This document shows positions 1 through 6,736 of a stretch of DNA of 6,874 bases, piece by piece; the first letter of the stretch is position 1; each line of letters begins with the position of its first letter. The stretch lies in contig JAGDCQ010000031.1 in NCBI GenBank assembly GCA_017958465.1, positions 1 through 6,874 of the forward strand, written 5' to 3'. The stretch is from Lachnospiraceae bacterium. Lineage in GTDB: Bacteria > Bacillota > Clostridia > Lachnospirales > Lachnospiraceae. The translations under genes were made by a program, and so were the position numbers. The notes beneath the pieces were generated by a model. It was not told where the DNA came from, made no database searches, and was given only the letters and a program-made list of their open reading frames with translations.

Positions 1-843
1 CGCCTGTATATCCTTTTCCGCGACATACTGACCCTGGCGGGGATAGCCTCCCTGGTTTATTTCATGCTGGTGATGGGGTGCAGTGTCAACTACCACCGTT
101 ACACTTTCGCCGAGATAGCGGGGCTTGATGTGCACGATTCCTCGGTTGACGAGCTTAAAGCCCTCTGCGACGAGCTGGCAGGGCAGGCGACGGCTCTCAG
201 GGCAGAGCTTAAGGAAGATGCGGACGGCTGTTTTATCTACAGCACATCCATGACGGAACTGGCCTCGAAATGCCGCGATGCATACAAGGAGCTTGCAAAG
301 GAATATCCCATAACAGGCGGCTTTTACCCGAGGACAAAGCTTGTTATCCATTCGACTTTAATGTCGATGACGGAGATCACGGGGGTTTACGTGCCTTTCA
401 CCATGGAAGCCAACGTAAATGTGGACGTTCCCAAATATACCATCGCCCACACCATGTGCCATGAACTTGCGCACCTTCGCGGTTTCATACGTGAAGACGA
501 GGCCAATTATATAGCATATCTTGCATGTATGGCATCGGGCGATAAAGAGCTTATGTACAGCGCACTTGCGGAAGCACTTGTTTACACCGGAAACGCGCTT
601 GCAGGCAAGGATATAGACGCCTACAGCGAGATGCGCTGGGGGCTTGATCCCGGTATCAACAGGGATTTTGCCGCAAACAGCGAATACTGGAAACAATACG
701 ATAACACGCCGGTGAGCAACACCACGGATGCCATAAACGACAGCTACCTCAAGGCCAACGACCAGGAGGACGGCGTCCAGAGCTACGGCAGGATGGTGGA
801 CCTGCTCCTTGCGGAATACAGAAAGAAACACAATATCAAATAA
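1..843 (+). CDS. DUF3810 family membrane-anchored zinc metallopeptidase-like protein (5'-truncated by window edge)
   Basis: The reading frame is open from base 1 to the TAA at 841-843. It gives 280 residues, and the true start lies left of the window. The ATG at 64 is internal: the codons before it encode the end of a hydrophobic segment (residues about 9-25) that continues into the family motif G-x-x-x-N-Y-x-R at residues 26-33. A zinc-binding HELAH follows at 154-158 (bases 460-474), then an EDEAN block at 165-169 whose Glu167 could be the third ligand. The block 'VPFTMEANVN', the end 'NDSYLKAN' and 'SYGRMVDLLLA' also match DUF3810 as I know it. Family members usually have N-terminal membrane helices, which would be in the missing part. 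The catalytic motif is intact, so peptidase activity is plausible, but I know of no established substrate. Gene 2 follows after 27 bases. Family assignment is strong; enzymatic function is inferred. Confidence 0.93.
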   Translation, partial: RLYILFRDILTLAGIASLVYFMLVMGCSVNYHRYTFAEIAGLDVHDSSVDELKALCDELAGQATALRAELKEDADGCFIYSTSMTELASKCRDAYKELAKEYPITGGFYPRTKLVIHSTLMSMTEITGVYVPFTMEANVNVDVPKYTIAHTMCHELAHLRGFIREDEANYIAYLACMASGDKELMYSALAEALVYTGNALAGKDIDAYSEMRWGLDPGINRDFAANSEYWKQYDNTPVSNTTDAINDSYLKANDQEDGVQSYGRMVDLLLAEYRKKHNIK

Positions 844-860
844 AAAGCACTTGGCGCTTT

Positions 861-864
861 GGGA
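861..864 (+). promoter_or_regulatory. Weak ribosome binding site that favours the ATG at 871
   Basis: GGGA lies six bases before the ATG at 871 and is the only Shine-Dalgarno-like sequence in the gap. A TTG at 859-861 is in the same frame and would add four residues, but it has no purine-rich site before it. The ATG is therefore the preferred start of gene 2. The match to AGGAG is poor, so initiation may be modest or helped by ribosomes finishing the upstream gene. Confidence 0.5.
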
Positions 865-870
865 CCTGAT

Positions 871-2511
871 ATGGATCTTAAGACTTTTATCAACACATTG
901 CTGCATGGGGAAAAGAAGACCAGGATCCTGCTTTGGAGCAGCTTAGTCTGCATAGTCGCAGGACTTGGCCTTGGGGTGGCTTTTGCGCTTACAGCCATGC
1001 CGGCCCTTATTTTTGCCGGTGTGATAGCATTGCTTATGCCCTTTGTGATCTTGAGAGGCTACAGGTTTTCAGATCCGGATGAGATGAAAAAAGGAAGCGA
1101 CGCAGCTCCTGAAGGCGCAGAGGTAACAGCAGGCGCTCCCACGGAGGGAAAGAAGCCTCTTGACCCCATAATGGCGGAGATCATGAAAGATGCCGGTGAA
1201 GTGGGGGAAGTAAGGGCATCAAAACAAAGCTCCAAAAACCAGGAGGGGCCTATAGCTTTTAAGCCGTCAAAGCCCGTAAAACGGGACAAGGCTGAAAAAG
1301 CGGACAAGGCTGAAAATAAGGAAACGGCTGAAAAGAAGGAAAAACCGGGGAAACCTGAAAAACACAAAAAAGAAAAGAACAATAAAAATGGCAAAGTTAA
1401 AACTGAAACTGAAAAGCTCGGGGAAGAGCCTGGGAAGAGTAAAGGCAAACCTGAAAAGAACGGGGAAAAGCCTGCAAAAAACGGGAATAAGCCTGAAAAA
1501 AACAGGAAAAAGCCTGAAAAAGGCGGGGAAAAACCTGCTGACAAACCTTCAGGAAATGAAGAAAACAGGCCTAAAAACACTGGAGATCCCGGAGTCCTTC
1601 GGAAAGGATCTGAACAGGTTCAGCGCGAAGTTCGAGAAAAAAAGAGCGAAAAACCTCAAAAAGCTGCAGAAACGCAATACGTCGCAGAAAGCAGCGATAA
1701 AGTTCAACAAAAAGCAGGTGAAAAAGCTGATATCAGGCCTGATAAAGGCAGCGCTGCTAAGCCTGCTGAAAGCCTTCCGGGCAATCTGGAGGAAGATCTT
1801 CAAAGGAAAGCAAGAAACGAAAGCAACCTGATAGATGTCAACAAGAACGAGCTGAAAAAGCTCATGGTGAAGTACAAGGTAAAAAGGGAGCACAGGCCTG
1901 TTATCATCGATTCAAGCACCCGCTACAAAGTCGAAAAGTGCCCGGCATACCTTTGGGTAAACCGCGGCAAGGTCCATTTTCTCCTGATGGAGAGCACTCC
2001 CCGGGAAATAGTCCTTGACTACCACAACGCAACTACTGTAACATACGAAACGGCGGCAGCGGATCCTGCTACGGAATACACCGAGATCCGTACCAATATG
2101 GCTCTTTCCGGCATCTTTGGAGGCTGTGTCCCTACATACCGGGAGGACGTCGTCAACAGGAGGCGCACATCCGTTAAGAACCTTTACGTGATAGGAGACG
2201 ATATAAGGCTTACGAATACCAGCGCCAGAGCGGCTTTCGACTTGCTGAAAGCAGATTTTTCAATGTCCGAGAAGTACATGCTCGAGGGCCTTCGAGGGTC
2301 TTTTTCGAAGGAAGCCTACAAAACAAAGGTACTTTGGCAGGACGGAGTTATAAATACATCGGAATTCAAGACCAGGACCAAAAACCTTCTCCAGCGTATG
2401 ACGAAGGCAAAGATCTCGCCTCTTGAATATGACAACAACCTGCGGGAAATGGTAAACAACCAGCTTATCACCAAAGAATATGCTGATTATTACGCAGACG
2501 CGCAGGAATGA
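871..2511 (+). CDS. Membrane protein of unknown function with N-terminal helical hairpin, Lys-rich repeat linker and C-terminal domain
   Basis: I do not recognise this family. The 546-residue protein has three parts. Residues about 19-40 and 42-61 are two hydrophobic helices, flanked by KKTR before and RGYR after. By the positive-inside rule both ends should be cytoplasmic, forming a hairpin. Residues about 65-315 are a Lys-, Glu- and Pro-rich, presumably disordered linker with DKAE-type repeats and tandem KPEKNGE-like heptads. Residues about 318-546 look folded: mixed hydrophobic and charged sequence with few prolines, Cys357 and Cys419, and a helical end (about 498-546) that loosely recalls short SHOCT-like oligomerisation modules. 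There is no enzyme motif. A TTG at 859 is an alternative start but lacks a ribosome site. The gene lies between a DUF3810 gene and a small DUF1653-like gene. A scaffold or envelope-associated role with a tethered cytoplasmic domain is possible, but that is inference from architecture only. Confidence 0.85.
   Translation: MDLKTFINTLLHGEKKTRILLWSSLVCIVAGLGLGVAFALTAMPALIFAGVIALLMPFVILRGYRFSDPDEMKKGSDAAPEGAEVTAGAPTEGKKPLDPIMAEIMKDAGEVGEVRASKQSSKNQEGPIAFKPSKPVKRDKAEKADKAENKETAEKKEKPGKPEKHKKEKNNKNGKVKTETEKLGEEPGKSKGKPEKNGEKPAKNGNKPEKNRKKPEKGGEKPADKPSGNEENRPKNTGDPGVLRKGSEQVQREVREKKSEKPQKAAETQYVAESSDKVQQKAGEKADIRPDKGSAAKPAESLPGNLEEDLQRKARNESNLIDVNKNELKKLMVKYKVKREHRPVIIDSSTRYKVEKCPAYLWVNRGKVHFLLMESTPREIVLDYHNATTVTYETAAADPATEYTEIRTNMALSGIFGGCVPTYREDVVNRRRTSVKNLYVIGDDIRLTNTSARAAFDLLKADFSMSEKYMLEGLRGSFSKEAYKTKVLWQDGVINTSEFKTRTKNLLQRMTKAKISPLEYDNNLREMVNNQLITKEYADYYADAQE
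1447..1551 (+). repeat. Five tandem 21-base units encoding KPEKNGE-like heptapeptides
   Basis: Within the linker of gene 2, residues 193-227 read as five in-frame heptads: KPEKNGE, KPAKNGN, KPEKNRK, KPEKGGE and KPADKPS. The Lys-Pro opening of each unit is constant. The DNA units are diverged (aag/aaa and cct/gct variation), so this is an old or selected repeat rather than a fresh duplication. An 18-base DKAE repeat precedes it at about 1285-1316. The period and composition suggest an extended, highly charged spacer. Confidence 0.85.
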
Positions 2512-2520
2512 CACAAAAAA

Positions 2521-2551
2521 GCCGGGACCGTGTAACGGTGATCCCACAGGC
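2521..2551 (+). other. Imperfect hairpin in the leader of gene 3
   Basis: GGGACCG at 2524-2530 can pair with CGG (2536-2538) and TCCC (2542-2545). This gives seven pairs around a TGTAA loop, with a three-base TGA bulge. Outer GCC (2521-2523) and GGC (2549-2551) could extend the stem across an ACA bulge. A run of A precedes it, but no T-run follows, so it does not look like an intrinsic terminator. It ends seven bases before the GGAGG of gene 3 and could affect transcript stability or initiation. Pairing was judged by eye without folding energies. Confidence 0.35.
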
Positions 2552-2557
2552 TGATAC

Positions 2558-2562
2558 GGAGG
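2558..2562 (+). promoter_or_regulatory. Strong ribosome binding site of gene 3
   Basis: GGAGG sits six bases before the ATG at 2569. It is the best Shine-Dalgarno match in the window and fixes the start of the small DUF1653-like gene. Confidence 0.85.
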
Positions 2563-2568
2563 TTCGAT

Positions 2569-3027
2569 ATGCTAAAACAGGGTGACAGATTTACAGGAAA
2601 GAACGGTGAGCTTTGCCAGGTAGTTGCGGTTGCAACAGACCTCAAGGATAACAGCACACGTATAGTCTATCAGGAGCTTTCGGGGAGCTTTGGCTTCTTT
2701 ATAGCTTCGGGTGACCCTGTGCAGGAAAGTGCCCCTGAAAAAACTACACAGGAGTCTTTTTCCGCGCCTCAGGACGTTGAAACACATGAGATCTTCGAGG
2801 GAGAAGTAAATCCCGACCTTCTCGCCTTTCTGGAGGCGGATACCGTGGATCAGAAGCTCGAAGTCCTTTACGGCATCAAGAATACTGAAGATGAAAAACT
2901 TCTTACGGCGATCGAAGCATCTCTTGACATAACATCGTCCGAAGGAAGCCCGGAGGATCGCATAGCCTTCATCCGGCAAACACTCAAAACAAGAGCCAAA
3001 TTTGAGGGGAACAGGTTAAGAGGCTGA
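2569..3027 (+). CDS. Small cytoplasmic protein with DUF1653-like N-terminal domain
   Basis: This 152-residue soluble protein has no signal peptide or membrane segment. Residues about 3-52 (G-D-R-F-x-G-K-N-G-x-x-C-Q-V, then 'RIVYQELSGSFGFFI') follow the pattern of DUF1653. That is a small beta-rich domain which typically reads as G-x-x-Y-x-H-F-K-G-N-x-Y, followed by V-V-Y-x-x-L-Y-G. The usual aromatic and His residues are partly replaced, so the match is divergent. A Gln/Glu/Ser-rich spacer (about 53-78) leads to a helical C-terminal region from 'NPDLLAFLEADT' to 'FEGNRLRG'. I associate that ending with clostridial DUF1653 proteins. The start is fixed by a strong GGAGG six bases upstream. Its stop is 18 bases from the GTG of the first ABC gene and in the same frame, so translation may be coupled. 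The biochemical function of the family is not known to me. Confidence 0.85.
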   Translation: MLKQGDRFTGKNGELCQVVAVATDLKDNSTRIVYQELSGSFGFFIASGDPVQESAPEKTTQESFSAPQDVETHEIFEGEVNPDLLAFLEADTVDQKLEVLYGIKNTEDEKLLTAIEASLDITSSEGSPEDRIAFIRQTLKTRAKFEGNRLRG

Positions 3028-3045
3028 TCCCCGTACCTTAAGACC

Positions 3046-4851
3046 GTGGAAACGAAGAACGAATCTATATTTAAGTATATAAGGCCCTATTACGGAGGAA
3101 TGGCTTTCGGGCTGTTCATCAAGATAATCGGGACCATTGCGGACCTTGGAATCCCTAAGGTCCTTGGACACATTGTAGATAACGTAGTACCAAAGAATAA
3201 TATCAAACTTGTTTTGCTGTGGGGCGGGATAATGGTCCTTCTGGCCGTTGCGGCCCGCAGTTTCAACATCATCGCAAACCAGAAGGCGGCAAAAGTGGCC
3301 GCCGACGTAACCAAGTCGATCCGTCATTCTCTGTTTGAGAAGATCAACAGGCTTTCAGGGCGCAAGGTGGACTCCTTCACCGTTCCGTCCCTGATATCGC
3401 GAATGACGTCGGATTCTTACAACATCCACAGATTCATAGGAATGCTCCAGCGCGCGGGCGTGCGAGGTCCCATCATCCTTATCGGCGGTGTTTTCATCAC
3501 AGCCACCATGGACCCTGTGCTCACGCTTATTCTTGTTGCGCTCATTCCGATCCTTGCGCTTATAGTCTTTGGAATCTCCAGAAAAACAGTGCCGCTCTAC
3601 CGTACAGTGCAGAAAAAGACAGACCGTATGGTGGACGTTCTGCGCGAAAATATCACCGGTATCCGCGTGATAAAGGCGCTTTCAAAGTCCGGTCACGAAA
3701 AGGAGCGCTTCCGCGGTGTGAACAACGAGCTGATAGGCTCAGAGCTTGACGCGGCCTACACAATGGCGCTTTCAAGCCCTCTTATGAACTTTGTGCTCAA
3801 TGTCGGCCTTGTGGGGGTTATCATCGTAGGTGCCTGGCGTATCAACGAAGGTCACATAGAGGCCGGAAAAGTCATAGCTTTCCTGCTTTACTTCTCAATG
3901 ATCCTCAACTCAATCATAATGATAAACCGCGTGTTCATCCAGTTGAACCAGGCTTCGGCGTCCGCCGGACGTATCATGGAAGTGATAAATGCAGAGGATG
4001 AGCAGCCTGTGATGAAGGAAGCGGACGCAAATGACACTGCAGCGGCCGCCGAGGGCAGTCCTGCGCAGGAGAAGCTTGCAGCACCTTTCAAAGCAAACGC
4101 ACCCTACATTTCCTTTGAAAATGTGGATTTCAGGTACAATGACACGGGTGACCTGTGCCTTTCGGATATCAATCTTGAGATAAATAAGGGCGAGAGCATA
4201 GGTATCATCGGTGCAACGGGCTGCGGTAAAACAACGCTTGTGAACCTCTTGATGCGTTTTTATGACGCAACGAGCGGTGTAGTAAGGATAGAGGGCAGAG
4301 ATGTCCGCTCCATCCCCTTCTCGGAACTGCGAAGCCGCTTCGGCGTTGCATTCCAGAATGATGTGATCTTTGCGGACAGCATCTACGAAAATATAAGCTT
4401 CTGCAGGGAGATCCCGCTCGCAAGAGTGGAGGAAGCCGCAGGGGATGCGGTTGCCGCGGGCTTTATTGAAGAGCTTGGCATCGGGACCGACGAGGAAAAG
4501 TACGATTACAAAGCTGCGATAAAAGGCGCAAACCTTTCGGGCGGCCAAAAGCAGAGGATCCTTGTTGCAAGGGCGCTCGCAAAGAACCCCGAGATACTGA
4601 TACTCGACGATTCGTCATCGGCACTCGACTACAAGACAGACGCTTTGCTGCGGAGAAACATCCGTGAGCATTACGGCGAAACGACGCTGATCATGGTTGC
4701 GCAGCGCATAAGCACCATATTGCACTGCGACAAGATACTCGTCATGGACGAGGGCAGGATCATCGGTGCCGGCACGCACGAAGAATTGCTTGAAAACTGC
4801 GGGATCTATCAGGAGATAGCCGCCCTGCAGATCGATAAAAACGATATTTGA
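3046..4851 (+). CDS. Heterodimeric ABC exporter half-transporter, degenerate-site subunit (TM287/BmrC-like)
   Basis: This 601-residue half-transporter has an exporter-type membrane domain (about 1-310, six helices) followed by an ATPase domain (about 353-601). ATPase motifs are: A-loop Tyr364, Walker A GATGCGKTT (389-397), Q-loop Gln437, consensus signature LSGGQ (497-501), Walker B ILILD ending at Asp521, and D-loop SALD (525-528). Two catalytic positions are changed. The Glu after Walker B is Asp522 (GAT, 4609-4611) and the H-loop His is Gln553 (CAG, 4702-4704). This pattern marks the degenerate-site subunit of split exporters such as TM287/288, BmrCD, LmrCD and EfrCD. An Ala/Glu-rich linker (317-351) between the two domains is longer than in the partner. 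The start is GTG; the stop of gene 3 seven codons upstream in the same frame leaves no earlier start, and the next ATG (3100) would remove the elbow helix. The likely role is ATP-driven efflux together with gene 5; the substrate is unknown. Confidence 0.96.
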   Translation: METKNESIFKYIRPYYGGMAFGLFIKIIGTIADLGIPKVLGHIVDNVVPKNNIKLVLLWGGIMVLLAVAARSFNIIANQKAAKVAADVTKSIRHSLFEKINRLSGRKVDSFTVPSLISRMTSDSYNIHRFIGMLQRAGVRGPIILIGGVFITATMDPVLTLILVALIPILALIVFGISRKTVPLYRTVQKKTDRMVDVLRENITGIRVIKALSKSGHEKERFRGVNNELIGSELDAAYTMALSSPLMNFVLNVGLVGVIIVGAWRINEGHIEAGKVIAFLLYFSMILNSIIMINRVFIQLNQASASAGRIMEVINAEDEQPVMKEADANDTAAAAEGSPAQEKLAAPFKANAPYISFENVDFRYNDTGDLCLSDINLEINKGESIGIIGATGCGKTTLVNLLMRFYDATSGVVRIEGRDVRSIPFSELRSRFGVAFQNDVIFADSIYENISFCREIPLARVEEAAGDAVAAGFIEELGIGTDEEKYDYKAAIKGANLSGGQKQRILVARALAKNPEILILDDSSSALDYKTDALLRRNIREHYGETTLIMVAQRISTILHCDKILVMDEGRIIGAGTHEELLENCGIYQEIAALQIDKNDI

Positions 4852-4903
4852 AACTCAAAGACTTTCATTCAAGGGCTTATGCCCGTAACATGAGGAAAAG
4901 ACA
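4852..4903 (+). other. Gap between the two ABC genes without terminator or promoter
   Basis: These 52 bases hold only a four-pair GGGC-TTAT-GCCC mini-hairpin (4873-4884) with no T-run after it, and the ribosome site GAGGA (4892-4896), seven bases before the ATG of gene 5. No recognisable -35/-10 pair is present. Co-transcription of the two exporter halves is therefore expected. Confidence 0.6.
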
Positions 4904-6700
4904 ATGGCTGTTTCATCAAGACAGTTTGCCGTCGGAAGTGCCGGCGGGAACTTAGCATACAAACCCAAAAACACCGGATATGTCTTAAAACGCCTCTGGG
5001 GCTACTTAAAACGCCACATCTGGTGGCTGCTGCTCGCGTTTGCCCTCACGGTGAGCGCAAACCTCTTTGGACTCGCGGGCCCGTATCTTTCGGGTAAGGC
5101 CGTGAACGCCATGGATTGCGGTCCGGGGCAGGTGGATTTTGACGGCATTTTCTATTACGCAAAGCTGCTGCTTTTGTTCTATGCCGCAAGTTCACTGTTT
5201 TCCTACATCCTTACGCGATTGATGCAGTTTATCACAAAGCGCATCGTGCGGGAGATGCGAAACGACGTATTCGACAAGCTCATGACCCTGCCGGTTTCTT
5301 ATTTCGACAGGACCCAGACCGGCGATATCATCAGCCGTATCTCGTACGATATCGATGTAGTCAACACATCGCTTTCGTCGGACCTTATAACCATACTTGC
5401 AAGCCTTATCACCGTTATAGGCTCGTTCATAATGATGGTCATCATCTCGCCTGTGATGGTGCTCGTGCTGCTTGTGACCATCCCTATGTCCATCTTTTAC
5501 ACCGGCTATATGTCAAAGCGCATAAGGCCTCTGTTCCGCGTGCGCTCGGCAAAACTCGGGGCTTTGAACGGCTTTGCGGAGGAGACGATAGGCGGGCAGA
5601 AAACGATAAGGGCTTACGCTGTCGAGGACAAGATGCTCGACCGCTTTGACGCGGTAAACGATGACGCGATCGATGCCTATTACAAAGCTGAACACGCTTC
5701 ATGCATAGTAGGCCCCACTATCAACTTTATAAATAACATCTCACTTGCGCTTGTTGCGGTATTCGGAGCAGTCCTCAGGATCACACGCGGGATGAGCCTT
5801 AACGCGATCTCGTCTTTCGTGCTTTATTCCAAGAAGTTTTCGGGTCCCATCAACGAGACAGCAAACATAATAAGCGAGCTTCAGTCTGCGCTTGCGGCTG
5901 CGGAGCGCGTATTCAAGGTGCTTGATGAAAGCGAGGAAACGGCAGACGTCGAAGGCGCAAAAGAGCTTACGGATACAAACGGCAAGGTGGACCTTGATGA
6001 TGTTACTTTTGCCTATACAGAGGGTAAAAACGTGCTCAAAAACGTTTCCTTTACCGCTGAACCCGGCAGTATGACCGCTATCGTCGGCGAGACAGGCTCC
6101 GGCAAGACAACGATAATCAACCTTCTTATGCGCTTTTACGATCCGCAGACGGGCGAGATCCGCATAGACGGCACGGAACACAGGGAGTTTACAAGGGAAT
6201 CCCTTAGAAAAAGCTACACCATGGTCCTGCAGGACACATGGCTGTTTGGCGGTACCGTGTTTGAAAATATCGCTTACGGAAAGCCCGACGCTACGCGCGA
6301 AGAAGTCATAAATGCCGCAAAAGCGGCCAAGATACACAGCTTTATCATGCGCCTTCCGCAGGGCTATGATACAGTCATAAACGAAGACGGTTCGAACATT
6401 TCAAAGGGCCAGAAACAGCTTCTTACGATCGCGAGGGCCATGCTGCTCGACGCCAAGATGCTGATCCTTGACGAAGCGACGTCAAATGTTGATACCCGTA
6501 CCGAAATGCAGATACAATCTGCGATGCGAAAGCTTATGAACGAAAAGACCTGCTTTGTCATCGCGCACAGGCTTTCCACCGTAAAAAACGCGGACAAGAT
6601 ACTACTGATAGACCGCGGAGTTGTCAAGGAAAGCGGCACCCACAGAGAGCTTCTGGCCAAACGCGGTGCGTACTGGCAGCTTTACACGGCTCAGGAATGA
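4904..6700 (+). CDS. Heterodimeric ABC exporter half-transporter, catalytic-site subunit (TM288/BmrD-like)
   Basis: This 598-residue half-transporter has an N-terminal tail of about 25 residues, an exporter membrane domain with six helices (about 38-340) and an ATPase domain (about 360-598). The motif 'VSYFDRTQTGDIISR' (131-145) is the conserved first coupling-helix region of such exporters. ATPase motifs are A-loop Tyr371, Walker A GETGSGKTT (395-403), Q-loop Gln443, Walker B LILD with catalytic Glu524, D-loop NVD (528-530) and H-loop His555, all canonical. The signature is degenerate: ISKGQ (499-503) instead of LSGGQ. That complements the defects of gene 4. In the heterodimer this subunit's Walker motifs pair with the partner's LSGGQ to form the hydrolysing site, while its ISKGQ faces the partner's Asp522/Gln553 site. 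The ATG has a good GAGGA seven bases upstream. The start lies 52 bases after gene 4, consistent with one operon. Substrate unknown. Confidence 0.97.
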   Translation: MAVSSRQFAVGSAGGNLAYKPKNTGYVLKRLWGYLKRHIWWLLLAFALTVSANLFGLAGPYLSGKAVNAMDCGPGQVDFDGIFYYAKLLLLFYAASSLFSYILTRLMQFITKRIVREMRNDVFDKLMTLPVSYFDRTQTGDIISRISYDIDVVNTSLSSDLITILASLITVIGSFIMMVIISPVMVLVLLVTIPMSIFYTGYMSKRIRPLFRVRSAKLGALNGFAEETIGGQKTIRAYAVEDKMLDRFDAVNDDAIDAYYKAEHASCIVGPTINFINNISLALVAVFGAVLRITRGMSLNAISSFVLYSKKFSGPINETANIISELQSALAAAERVFKVLDESEETADVEGAKELTDTNGKVDLDDVTFAYTEGKNVLKNVSFTAEPGSMTAIVGETGSGKTTIINLLMRFYDPQTGEIRIDGTEHREFTRESLRKSYTMVLQDTWLFGGTVFENIAYGKPDATREEVINAAKAAKIHSFIMRLPQGYDTVINEDGSNISKGQKQLLTIARAMLLDAKMLILDEATSNVDTRTEMQIQSAMRKLMNEKTCFVIAHRLSTVKNADKILLIDRGVVKESGTHRELLAKRGAYWQLYTAQE

Positions 6701-6726
6701 CAAACTTAAACTGACAATAAATATTT

Positions 6727-6730
6727 GGAG
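6727..6730 (+). promoter_or_regulatory. Ribosome binding site of the right-edge gene
   Basis: GGAG lies six bases before the ATG at 6737. This supports a real gene start in the 36-base AT-rich gap after gene 5, where no terminator is visible. Confidence 0.75.
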
Positions 6731-6736
6731 ATCATT

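Noticed and set aside
844..860. AAAGC/GCTTT mini-hairpin after gene 1, as a terminator
   Set aside because: The stem is five mostly A-T pairs and is followed by GGG rather than a T-run.
859..861. TTG as the start of gene 2
   Set aside because: There is no ribosome site before it, whereas GGGA is correctly spaced for the ATG at 871.
358..906. Long open frame on the minus strand across the end of gene 1
   Set aside because: It is the reverse of a clearly recognisable DUF3810 gene and has no family resemblance of its own.
1059..1580. Minus-strand frame encoding a Phe/Ser/Gly-rich hydrophobic protein
   Set aside because: It is the complement of the Lys/Glu-rich linker codons (aaa/gaa become ttt/ttc); the composition explains the open frame.
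2289..2311. Seven-pair inverted repeat CCTTCGA/TCGAAGG with a nine-base loop
   Set aside because: It lies inside the coding region of gene 2, has no T-run or second copy, and is short enough to occur by chance.
3094..3102. GGAGG followed by ATG as an alternative start of the first ABC gene
   Set aside because: Only one base separates the two, and starting here would remove the conserved N-terminal elbow helix.
3910..4548. 212-codon minus-strand frame inside the first ABC gene
   Set aside because: It overlaps intact ATPase motifs on the + strand and resembles no known protein.
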